Below, in pieces: positions 33,728-44,205 of a DNA stretch of 64,000 nt (the stretch's first letter is position 1; every line of letters starts with the position of its first letter). The stretch lies in assembly GCF_030272615.1 (NCBI RefSeq), contig NC_081415.1, positions 233,375,303 through 233,439,302 on the forward strand, written 5' to 3'. The translations under genes were made by a program, and so were the position numbers. The notes under the pieces are model-generated. The model ran no database searches. It saw nothing but the letters and a program-made list of their open reading frames with translations, and was not told where the DNA came from. The DNA is from Cryptomeria japonica (Eukaryota > Streptophyta > Pinopsida > Cupressales > Cupressaceae).

Positions 33728-34817
33728 CTATTCTACAGGTGAAGGAATAGTCTCACCAACATTCTGATCTCTCTCTCTGATCCATTGTTTTGATAATTCT
33801 TGCTTTACCTCATCTACCTTCTCTTTGCCTTTTAGACTGGGTCTTTTGTTATTTGTCAGTGAAATCTTGCTTCTACAAAATTTTGTAATATGTCCAATCT
33901 TGTTACAAGCATAACAAGTCACATTGTTTTTCTGAATAGCCTTTCCATATCCTATGTCAGTTTGTGTTTTGCATTGATTAGATAAGTGTCCAAATCTTCC
34001 ACAAACATATCATCTTACATTCATTCTGTAGCTTTATGAATTGTGACCAATTTTGTCGCATTTGGAACATTGACCGGTGGGTACATTAATGTTATGATAG
34101 TTTCTAGATCTACACTGATTTGCTCTATGACCATACTTGTTACAGTTAAAGCATTTCCCATTAAATTTGTAGGCATTAGGTTGTCTTACTGGTTTGCTGT
34201 GATCATGATTGTTTGCAGTACCAGAGCTTTCACCAACTTCAAATCCAAGTCCATTAGTGTCTCCATTAGGTTTCTGACTTTTCAGCATATCATCAAGTTC
34301 TTCTGAATTTTTCTTGAATTTTTCCTTGTGTTGATTTGTAGTAACCAACTCATTTTCCAAAAAATCCTTGGAAAAAATCCTTCTATCTTATAAGTTCAAT
34401 TTTATCATGTTCCATGTGAATCAGATTTGTCTTCAACATATCATTTTCATGACTGAGTCTTAGATTTTCATTTCCAGCATCGTTGAGTCTCCTAGTCAAG
34501 TCATCTTCATTCTTCTTTTTGTCTTTAGTATCTTTACAAAATCTCATAGTCATGTCTTGCATCTCATTTCTCAAGGTCATGTTTTCTTGCCTCATCTTTC
34601 TTACAAGATCATTAAGAGTTTCCTTTTCATCATCATCATCATTCTGTATATTCTCATGAAGTTCTCTTCTTTTGTTTCTAGCAATAGTAAGATTCTCCTA
34701 AAGTCCTTGAATGATTTCCTATGCAGTCTTCAAATCATCTTCAAGTTTGATATTCTTCAACTTTTCTACATCAAAGTCTGCAAGAGCTCCTTCTAATTTC
34801 TTTCTCAAGTTTTCCAT
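33728..34817 (-). pseudogene. gag-like ORF of element G: coiled coil and CCHC zinc knuckles
   Basis: Starts MENLRKKLEGALADFDVEKL at 34817. The first about 150 residues form a long coiled coil (RRELHENIQNDDDDEKETL, NENLRLSHENDMLK). The second half has up to four CCHC zinc knuckles: CFNCNKYGHRANQC intact; CSKCDKIGHNS with the last Cys lost; one whose first Cys codon is now a stop (YVCGRFGHLSNQC); and CYACNKIGHITKFC intact. Coiled coil plus knuckles suggests an RNA-binding capsid-like protein, the usual minimum for a non-autonomous element. Stops and a frameshift near 34380 break it. Confidence 0.75.
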
Positions 34818-34873
34818 CTGTACCGATGTCAGAATCTTCCTCAAGTTGTTAGGCTTTTGAAAATAGAGGACCA

Positions 34874-34886
34874 GGCTCTGGTAGCA
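34874..34886 (-). other. primer-binding-like site of element G
   Basis: TTGCTACCAGAGC on the minus strand just inside the 5' LTR. It matches the initiator-Met PBS TGGTATCAGAGC imperfectly. Confidence 0.5.
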
Positions 34887-34888
34887 AT

Positions 34889-35672
34889 TGTTAGGATTCC
34901 CAAAGATACTAAGAGGGGGGATGAATCAATATCTAACTAGTTAACAGATTTTCTGACCTTATTAAATATTTTACATTCCAAAACAATGTATCGGTAAACA
35001 AGAATTAATGAAGTAAATAAGAACAATAAAGACAACATAGAAAGCACACCATAACACAAGATGTTTAACTCAGAAACCTGATGTGGGAAAAAACTTGGTG
35101 GGATTTGTGACCCACAATATTCACTCATTGGCCAATGAATGGATATTACTTACAAAAGGGGTCTGCACATGCAAGAAGGCCAACTACCTAAGCTCACTGC
35201 TTAATTACAAAGGAAGTCTCACTGACTTACAAAAATGGATTATGAAAATCCAATATAGTGTACTACCACAAAAAGCATCTTCTATGCCAGATTCAGTACC
35301 GGTGTAAGCTTATGCAATAACCATAAACCCTTCTCCAAAATTTTCCTTAATATTAGCTCTACATATCCATCATATTTTTCTTCTATGTTGTATTGCACAA
35401 AATGATCTAGAAGATCTCATACTTATATATGAGTCTTATTACAATATGCCATGTCATCTTACAAAAAGATATTACAATTAATTACAAAATACAATAATCA
35501 AAATCTTGTCGGCTAGGATGTCGGTAAACATTATTTCTGCTATTGGTGAACTATCTGTTGGTGTAGAGTCTGTCGGTGCCAGTGTCTGTCGATGCCATGA
35601 GATTGCAAGGTTGCCATCAATGACAATACCTTCAATCACCTACAATTCTCATTGGAGTGTGCAATGCCAACA
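34889..35672 (-). repeat. 5' LTR of element G
   Basis: 784 bases, TGTTAGGATTCCC to GCCAACA, followed by the duplication AATGT. Confidence 0.92.
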
Positions 35673-35677
35673 AATGT

Positions 35678-35990
35678 ATGGATGTTTGATTTTACATTTT
35701 ATGCTGTTACACCCCATTGGGTGATTATGTTATGCTTTGGCTATGTATACATCAAGCATTTACCCTCAACATGCGTTGAATGGTTACACATATAGGATTA
35801 TTTATCCATTTGAATATATAGGTATGAGTTATTTTCCCAATGGTGGTTATATAAGATATGTGACACTAGGACATCACTTGATGTCCAAACCCTATTGTAC
35901 TTGATCCGAGCATGATTGATTATATATTTGGCTACTGTTGACCAAGATACAAGTTAGATATTATTACGGTCAATTCTATTCTAGAGTAGC
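35678..35990. other. gap between element G and the LINE
   Basis: About 310 bases of AT-rich sequence in which I see nothing. Confidence 0.5.
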
Positions 35991-35999
35991 CACTATATG

Positions 36000-36332
36000 G
36001 AAGCCAGTGTTGCCCACATCAGGCTACACATGGCTAAAAGAGAGGGGCTGACTAAAGTGTGGTTGGAGTCCGACTTGCTAAACACTGTCAACTACTTGAT
36101 TAGTCGCATGGATCCTAGCTAGATGATTGCCATCCTGATCAAGGACTGCCGAAATATAATTAATGATATAACAGATTTCAAAATCTCGCACATATATCAG
36201 GAAGGAAATAAGGTGGTGGATCTACTGGCCAATCTGGCGGTGGTATACGTGGAAACCAACTGGTGGAGTAGCAGGGATTCTTTCCCCAAAAATCTATGCG
36301 ATCTGGAATGTAACGATTATTGCGTTAATCAA
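36000..36332 (+). pseudogene. LINE RNase H, C-terminal part
   Basis: Reads AHIRLHMAKREGLTKVWLESD (21 residues in sequence, of which the core is GLTKVWLESD), the second active-site region of plant LINE RNase H. ILIKDCRNII and the end signature ISHIYQEGNKVVDLLANLA (family usual: REGN.vAD.lA) follow. One stop is at about 36120. The homologous segment in the full LINE is at 44206-44559. Confidence 0.8.
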
Positions 36333-36541
36333 TGATCCCTCATCATGACATGATTGAGTTGATAGGGAAATGACTCTTTTTGGTTTTCTGTAAACAAAAG
36401 TCTAGAAACCTCCTCGACGCCTAGTTTTCCTATCTCATTGTGTGGTTTTTCTGCTACTATTTTGATATCCTTTCGTTGTGTCCCATTTTCTGTGACTAGT
36501 TGGCAATAGTGATCTCTTATTACCTGGTGACTAGGAGCATA

Positions 36542-37992
36542 ATGGGAGGGGCTAAGAATAGACAAGAGCCCTCTACTTGTGAGAAGTGGAAAAAGAATAA
36601 AGATGTCTGGCAGGAAGTCATGGATGGTGGTCTCGTCCCCTACCTAGACTAGCTTCATGTCCCCTCTCCTCTGATTATGGAGGCCTTTGTTAACAGATGG
36701 AAAAAAAGGAGTCTTAGGACTTATGATGTTGAATAGAAAAATTTTTTACAAGGATAGAAAAATTGGGGAGGAGGACTTGTCAAGTTTCATCAAAAAAGAC
36801 AAGGATTTCTCCAGAGCCACCAAGATGGCCAATTGTGGCTATAATAGAAAATCCCTCATGGCCCCATGGGCCGACATGGCTGAGTTTATAATGAGATATA
36901 TCACCCTTTATGGCAGGTATGCAAGTATCTTCTCCTACCATTTCACTATTTTAGATCATGTTTGCCATGGTAAAATTATCTCTGTTCCCTACTATCTTGC
37001 CTCCTCCCTTGAGAATAACCTAAAAAAGCACCTGGAAAACCCTAGTAACCCTGTTCTATATGAGGGACTTATTGTCCTTATCATGGAGCACACCAAATCC
37101 CTTGAAATTGTGCCCCCACTTACTGAGATAGGTCTGCAGATGGAGGTCCAAGACATCTCTGATTCGGAGATGGACCTGGATGATACTAGGGTTCCTGTAG
37201 ATGACCCCAAATATGAAACTATGGATGAAAAGGAAAAGATGGTCACTCCTGAGACGCTTGACAACAAGAACCCCCCCAGATGGGCAACTAGTAGATACAA
37301 ATCCAACAACAAGCTAATCTCCGAGGCCGAACCCCTCACAAAAAAGAAAAAGCTGGTGGCAAAGGATCACAACCCGAAGATTACAGACCAAGGGATTAAA
37401 CTGGAGATCCCTATCAATGTCCTAAAAGATAATCAGGGGAAAGATGGTAGTCTAATGAATCTTGTTATGGAAGCCACTAGAAGCCATGAGTGTTGTTGGA
37501 AGAGGGTCGAGCACGAAATCGGCACCCTCAAGATGGGGTTTAAAGAAATTTCTTGACATTTTCACTACTTCCCTTGAACCCAACAAGCTAGAAAAACTCA
37601 TGATCATGACTCAAAAACTCTCTCAGAATGTGGAGGTAATGAAATGTAACCACAAATAAAGGATTTATAAGGTGGAAAAATCCATGGTTGAGATTAAGAA
37701 AAATCTCAAGAGTATGGTCGACATTAGTAAAGAAGCCATGAACAACAACATTGAGGGGCTTGAAAAGATCAATGAGATGGTTGTTGATTATAGATCCTTT
37801 CACAGTGACCTAATGAAAGACCTTGGAGGAGATGATGTGACTGCTAGAGACAACAAAATCACTGGACCCAGTTCCAGAACAAGGAGCAGAAGCAGCAACA
37901 AGGGTACCTCTGGATTCATCATGAAGGAGCTTGAGGAAATCAACAAGATTTCCATCCAGAAGAACAAGGATCTGGTGCTCTCTCTTAACTGA
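36542..37992 (+). pseudogene. LINE ORF3, unknown protein with coiled-coil C-terminus
   Basis: Downstream of RNase H a third protein of about 480 residues is encoded, with frameshifts near 36700 and 37500. Order: MEAFVNRWKKRSLRTYD, then a conserved core MRYITLYGRYASIFSYHF and LASSLENNLKKHLENPSNPV (about 36890-37060), an acidic/Lys-rich linker (SDSEMDLDDT, KKKKLVAKD), a coiled coil (37672-37790) and the C-terminus MKELEEINKISIQKN. The core aligns with MKYFTLEGRYGIFYYYH and LLRSMDANIKDIAKA in the LINE at 42116-48911. I do not recognise the family. The long main ORF (289 codons, 36687-37556) is the best preserved copy in the window. Confidence 0.7.
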
Positions 37993-38157
37993 GAGATTTT
38001 TTGCTTTGGCTTGTTTGTCTACGTTTCTTTTTTCTTTGTTTATGTTTAGGGTTCCTCCCCTGTTTTGCTTCTGTTTCTTGTTGGATTGGCTGTTGGCCGG
38101 CTGTTGTAAAACTTTAGGTTTCGGGTCCTTGTAAAACCCATTTATCCTTATCAAAAA

Positions 38158-38421
38158 CTTATTGGGCTATCTAGCCTTTTGAAATTTTTGTAGTCAATTG
38201 ACTCAAGGATATAATTAACTATGTTTTTTAATTAAAATTGAAACAATCTGATGTAGCTACAATTTAAATTTTGTGATTCTCCTTATTTCTATTTCCTTAG
38301 TTTATGGGACTTTTACTAAAAAAATTTTATTTATTTTGCTAAATTTCATCAAAGTTTTGATTTATAAGTTTATAATTGTTAAATGATGTCTTCTTTATGT
38401 TTTGTAAATTGTTGGCATAAG
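38158..38421. other. short AT-rich gap
   Basis: No feature seen. Confidence 0.5.
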
Positions 38422-38910
38422 TGTCATAATATATAATATGTAAACTACCATACTTTAGGGGGGTCCTTGGCAAGTTGTAAAGGGGAGTAGATGCAATAGA
38501 AAATCTTATTGTATAGATAAGGGTGAAAAATGGAACCAATATGGGATAGTCAAAAATCCATTTCCCCTAGATTTATGTGATTTGTTTAGATTACCTTTCT
38601 TTTAGAGGCTATCTTCTTATACAAATAATTTCCTTGTAGAAGGGCCTTTAGACCTTCTTTCCGTATAATCATGGTATCTATGGATGTTCATCCTTGTAAA
38701 TATCAAGGTCTAAGCCTCATGTAGTCAGTAATGTGTGGTTATTGTGATGATTTTTCTGAAAAGAAGTTATTGTGATGTGGGGATGATCACAAGTGAATAG
38801 TTCTAAATCTCTTTCAGATGTGATCTGATATGAGCATATAAATGTTTTTTAAGGGGGTAATCCACTAATAATGGGTCACAAGTACATCTTGATCTTTGCC
38901 TGAAATCACA
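38422..38910. repeat. dispersed repeat R, copy 2
   Basis: Same order of motifs as 11666-12095 with about 60 extra bases in the middle. Starts TGTCATAATATATAATATG and ends GAAATCACA. Confidence 0.6.
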
Positions 38911-40192
38911 TATTTTTTAGAAACTATAATGATTTAAGCCTATAGTGGTCCAACTTAAATTAATTAATTGAAGAGAGTTAGATGAAACCCTCTTAGATCA
39001 ATCCACCTTTGTTAAAATCCCTCTAGTCGTAAATCATACCCGCAATGAAGTCTCCTTTGCACCTACCAAAATGTTGAGAAAAAATCACTTGTACATTACC
39101 TTTTTGGGGGTCAAATTAATTTATTTAGAACTTTTATTTTGTAAGGATGTGGAGCTTTTAAAATATAAGTGTTCCAAAAAATATAATTTTGAATTTATTT
39201 AATTGTATTAATATATATATAGTATTTCTTATGAATGTACATTTTTTATTGAACATTAAGGTCTTTGTAGCCATTACCTTTCCATAGTCCATGATAGTAT
39301 GATTTGAGCTTCCAAATTTGACTATGTGGATGAGATGAATGATACACATAGTTAAATATAGAAGCTAAAACCAAATTAAGGTCTTTGTTTAATGCATGTG
39401 AAAAAACGGGAAAATAGAGAATACAGTTTTACAAAATATCTTTTCCCTAGTTAATGATATCCTTACTTTAACACAAAGAGAAGTTAATTCAAATATAAAA
39501 AAGAAATGTTATCCATGCAACATAAACCTTTCTTGAAATTAATAGACATAAAATAAAACTAATAGATATATATCTAACAAAAAATTATGAAAAAACATCC
39601 ATATACTAGATATTGGTGTGGCAAATCCATATTTAAAAGATTTGAATTTAATTCTTTCTAGAAGAAATGATTTTTATTAGATAAGTAGGGAGAGGGCCCT
39701 GATCTAGTTACAAAACAATAGAGGAGAGAAACAAATAAGAAACTATTGATGCCTAAAATTCCTTTCAAGACAATAGCCTTATGGGAAGTTCATTGAGTAG
39801 GGGATCTATTGTACCTCAATGAACAAACTCTGGGATTTTAGAAGCCGACTCTTCATTTAACAAGGGGAAAGGGAAGAAGAAATGCTGAAATACAGTAAGG
39901 AAATGTGCTAGAGATCAAACCTTTCTAAACCACTTAAAGCACAAAAAATCATATATTAAGCATACAATTTAAAGGCTTGATAACCCAGTATTTAAAACAT
40001 CAAGGATGTTAAGACTCACTACAAGCATAAAATGAAGTAAACATTCAATCACTAGGTTAAAAGAGTCAAATTAAATGATTCAACCAACATAAATTATGTT
40101 TATCACCAAAAAAACTTATAAAGATTGCACATTGCAAGTTCAAGTACTCAATTTGACATAAAACATAATTTAATGAAAAAGCATGAACAAAC
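38911..40192. other. AT-rich intergenic region
   Basis: No gene, RNA or clear element found. Short ORFs only. Confidence 0.6.
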
Positions 40193-40905
40193 TGTTGGAA
40201 ACGAGGAACACTAAGAAGGGGGGTGAATCAATGTTCTACAATTTTTGACATTCTTAATCTATCCTATAAACCACTTAATGAAAATTAATAAAAGTAGAGT
40301 GTAGAAACACAAAGGAAATAACAATAACAACATAACACTAGGATTTTTATGTGGAAACCCGGTTAAGGGAAAAACCATGGTGAGAATGAGACCCACAATA
40401 TTAATATATCTTGTTAGAAGTATAATATTATTACATGAGGTGAATGCACATGCATTAGGGTACACTGCCTGGAGCTTACTGCTTGAATTACAATAAGGGC
40501 TACAACCCTGAAAGGATCACTGCCTTACAAATAATTACAGATAATAATTAGAATGCCTGAAATGATAGGCAACATCTACAAATTCCAAAAATAGTTTTCG
40601 TTAAGCACAAAAGACTATTCTGCAACATTGCTCTATTATGATATTCTACTGAATTCCAGAGCACAAATCCTTTGGTAGCGCATATGAAATTGTACACAAT
40701 CGCTCATACATACATCACACATAACCAAAGATGTCAAAAATGACCATATCAATCGGTCTTATATATCTGCATCAACATTTTAGGTCTTCATCATGTCATC
40801 CCAAAAACACATAACACGCAAATGAAACTTGTTATCCAATTCAACTCAATCCAATCCAAAACAATCATTTGAACCAAAAAAAATTGTCCACATGCTTCCC
40901 ACATG
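40193..40905 (-). repeat. LTR fragment of the element B/C copia family
   Basis: Starts TGTTGGAAACGAGG with the GGGGGGTGAATCA signature of copia LTR ends read in reverse. It contains GTGGAAACCCGGTTAAGGG, GTGAATGCACATGCATT and CTGCCTGGAGCTTACTGC, all found in element B's LTR near 4300-4420. About 700 bases remain of about 1,260. No coding part is attached, so this is a solo or truncated LTR. Confidence 0.65.
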
Positions 40906-40910
40906 TCGTC

Positions 40911-42102
40911 TACTATTTTTATTTTTGTTATTATTTTTTTATTCTTATTATTTATTTGAATATTCATTTATTTCACTCTAAAACCATCATGACTATTGTT
41001 GATGGTGCATTTCACCCCGAACTACATTTCCCATTGTTCTTATAGTTATACTTGTATACGTGAAATGATATCTATAAAAATCTAATATCTAAGTATTCCA
41101 TTCATTGTAATGAGAGATAGGTTCTTGTGAACCACTACTCATGAAATATGGGTCAATGAGTTTGACTTAAAAACTACATAGTTGAATCTTGATAGGAATA
41201 TCAAATCCATATATCACATATAAGAGATTTAAGTTTTGTACCCAATCTACTTGTTTAAAAAAATTATTCAAGAATCCATAAGAATAGTTTTATATTTATA
41301 CAAATCATGATACATTATTATGAATTTGACATTTGATTATGCATAACTAAGCCAATTTCATGAAGTGTACTAATATCATATGTATCTTCCATTAAAGTGG
41401 TATGTAAAATATGCACTTACACATTTAGGTAATTGAATCATTTATTAATGAAACTCTCAAACACTACTATTATAAATGAAGTGTATTTGGAAGAAGAAGT
41501 TCACTAATGAAAAATGCTAGTTTACAATATAGTCTAATTTTTTCTTGTGAAATACTAAAGAAAAGCTTTTATTAAGCCTTACTCTAAAATAAATAGAAAT
41601 GCCCTCTAGTCTATGCCCTCTAGTTTTAGTTTTTTGGCAGAATAGAACGTAGAATAATAGGCTTAATTATCAATTAGATAAGAATCGGGATATAGGTTGT
41701 CTTGGAAGATAGATTTATGGTGAACAAGAATATATGGGTCTATAGACAATTTTGTTAAAACATATGGTGTTGACATAACAGACATTATATTTAGAGCATT
41801 TTATAGCATACTTTTAGAAGAAAAACTCCATTTTCATGGGACTTATGAAGGATGTAACTCTTTTTTTATATTAATGAAGGGGATATCCCTAACCAATAGT
41901 TTAATTATAAAAAAAAAAACAATATATTTAAAATTTTATATATTCATGTATATTATCTATATGAATAGGAGAGATAATTTACATCCACCTTGTTAAACTA
42001 TAAATGTGTATATACGATATGCTTGTGCAAACTCAGCAAGAAGTGTCTAATTTTTTAAATAAAGTTCATGTGCAATTTACTTAACCCTTAGGATTTTATC
42101 TC
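40911..42102. repeat. dispersed repeat X, copy 2, left part
   Basis: Matches 21718 onward (TTATTTTTGTTATTATT, CATGACTATTGTTGATGGTGCATTTCACCCC). It breaks at the LINE insertion and resumes at 48925. Confidence 0.65.
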
Positions 42103-42416
42103 GGGAGCCCTTGTTTTTTTTGTTTTTTTTAATATTAAAAGCAGCCAAAAATGAGGGGGCTGACCCGTAGGTACAATTATGAGAATAGTGGCAAAACCAT
42201 TGTTCGCATATAATCAGCAAAGTAGCAGCCTTTTACCTCTATCAATAATAAAAACCATACTACAAGAGTTTATAAATGATAAAATAATACTAATCAGAGT
42301 ATAAGTCATTTGCCATGCAGGGCAATAAATAGAAAAGTATAAACAAAAGCATAAACTAGGCTTATCCATCCAACAACTACACAAAATAGACAAAAAACTC
42401 CTCCACATGCAGAAAC

Positions 42417-43846
42417 TTATTTCTTTTTCCCTTGACTCTTCTTAGGGAGCAACTTTCTAGCCCATTCCTTAGTGAGGAAATTGAACAGGCCTTTGTAGTC
42501 GTCATCCTCCTTGCCTTTCCCTATGGTTTTGCTTTCCTACAATAGGCACAGCGTAGTAGCCGAGCATCTCATAACATTCAGAGCAAACTTGGAAACATCG
42601 TGCATCTTGGACTCCACTGCCTCCAGTCTATTGGTGATCACCTGCACATTGTTAGAGAGGGCTTCCATCTTTTTCTCAAGCTCTACCAAGTTGGAATCCT
42701 CCTCCTTCACGCTGCTGGCCTCTTCAACAACCAACATTTTTTCCATCCTAAAGGTCAGGGAGAGGAAATTGGAAGGCTCTGGGCTCTTGGAGGATAAGGG
42801 GCTTTCAGAAATCCGGGTGGAGCTCACAGAATGAGGGGTCAGATTGTGCTGGGCCAGGGGCTTTTAACAGTCGGAATGAAATTGCCCATGTCATGCAAGG
42901 AAGAGGGGTCTCTCAGGGATTTATCTAAGGGTTTAGAGGCCAGTCTTCTAGAGTGACAGGGGGTATTGGCTTCTTCAGTAATTTCCAAATCAGAATCAAT
43001 CTCTTGGATTTTTACTCTTTTGGGGGTTCTGACCTCCTCCGGGGAGTGATTCTTGGTTTTCTTGCTGGAGGAGCCAATTTCTGGGCATCGAGGGCTTTAA
43101 TCATTAATGGCAGGAGGGTGGGTCGAGGGACCAACATTCTACACAAAAATGGAACAGGGCGGGTAGAGGGCGAGGTGAAAGTTATACAGGGAGAGAATAA
43201 GGCCCTGATGCAGAATGGGAAAGTCTTTCCCTTTTTTCTGAGCTTTGGCTATATCTTTAATATTAGCATCCATAGAACGCAGTAAAAAGAGTAGAATGGA
43301 AATGAGGTCTTTATTCCTCAAATGGTTAAGGAACGAGAGATGGTAGTAGTAAAAAATGCCATACCTTCCCTCCAGCGTAAAATACTTCATCACAATATAG
43401 TAGACCTCGTCCCACGAGTGAGGGAGCTCCTCCCTGTTGAATCCTCCCACCCTCTTGATAGGGTTTTTGCCCTGGCAGAAGAACTAGTTAAGGCTAGTAG
43501 AATCCGCAATGCGGCTCTGCTTTTTCCACTTTCTTCCCTCCATAGAAAGGCCCATCACCTGAGCTATAACCTCTTCATTGATTTCAAAAGAGATTCCCTC
43601 CATGGTCACCCTTCTGTCGTCCCAGGAAGTGACAAATTGTCTAGATAGTCTTTCATCATTACCCTTCATACTTTCCATGAATTTGTCAATACCACCTTCA
43701 GTGCACACAAACCAGGCCATCAGTTTAGCTTTGAATTCATCCACTTTATTGGGTTCCAGTCTGATTCTACCCCCCCCCCCCATTCTTGAATCCTCCAGCT
43801 TAACAGATTGAGAATGACTAACAACAAAAATGCAGAGTCGAAGCAA
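42417..43846 (-). pseudogene. LINE E ORF3, unknown protein
   Basis: Third ORF of the LINE, about 480 codons with frameshifts and stops. N-terminal part (43846-43484): EFKAKLMAWFVCTEGGIDKF, SRQFVTSWDDRRVTMEG and SFEINEEVIAQVMGLSMEG. Next part (43450-43139): SWDEVYYIVMKYFTLEGRYG and LLRSMDANIKDIAKA. After a linker, a coiled coil (42700-42560: LEKKMEALSNNVQVITNRLEA) and the C-terminus KEWARKLLPKKSQGKKK. It aligns with the ORF at 36542-37992. The INEEVIAQVMGL motif is reminiscent of putative plant-transposon proteins. No enzyme motif seen. The coiled coil and basic tail suggest self-association and nucleic-acid binding, which is inference only. Confidence 0.7.
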
Positions 43847-44205
43847 GCTTAAGGTGGAATTATTAAGTTAATTATGTTGGACTTGGAATAAACGGTCTTA
43901 ATAATCAAAGTGATTATTATCCCTTAAGATCCAATAGATATTGAAAGTCAGAGATCTACTCGGAACGTGTGAGCCTTCATTTGAGCCAATGTGAGTTGAC
44001 ATGTCCTCAACACCACCTTTATCATTGCTAGTTGGCTCTGTTCGGGTAATAATTAGGGAGTAATCATTCCTGATGTCTGTACTTTCATCATAGATTCATC
44101 CCATATGGTAGTGGTGACTCAGCCTGCCTTTGATATGTGGCTATCTAGGATAGAAATTTGTGGGATTCCCGTGCCAATTTAAAATTTGAATGAAGGTTTC
44201 CTTCA

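Larger units (their letters stand above)
28958..35672 (-). mobile_element. non-autonomous LTR retrotransposon G
   Basis: Both LTRs present (28958-29746 and 34889-35672), with a perfect 5-bp duplication AATGT at 28953-28957 and 35673-35677. Read on the minus strand: 5' LTR, a PBS-like site, gag-like ORF, unknown ORF, purine tract (ATGCCAAAGGGGGAGA, about 29747-29763), 3' LTR. No protease, integrase, RT or RNase H is found in 5.1 kb of internal sequence, so it would depend on another element. The LTR borders resemble those of the copia elements here (a GCCAACA/GCCAAAA end, and the same purine tract as element I), which suggests a copia helper. Confidence 0.9.
35991..38157 (+). mobile_element. 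5'-truncated LINE (RNase H end, ORF3, 3' end)
   Basis: Plus-strand LINE fragment in the order RNase H C-terminus (to 36332), spacer of about 210 bases, ORF3 (36542-37992), 3' untranslated region of about 165 bases, end CCTTATCAAAAA. It has the same order as the full element on the minus strand at 42116-48911. Target duplication not resolved. Confidence 0.8.
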
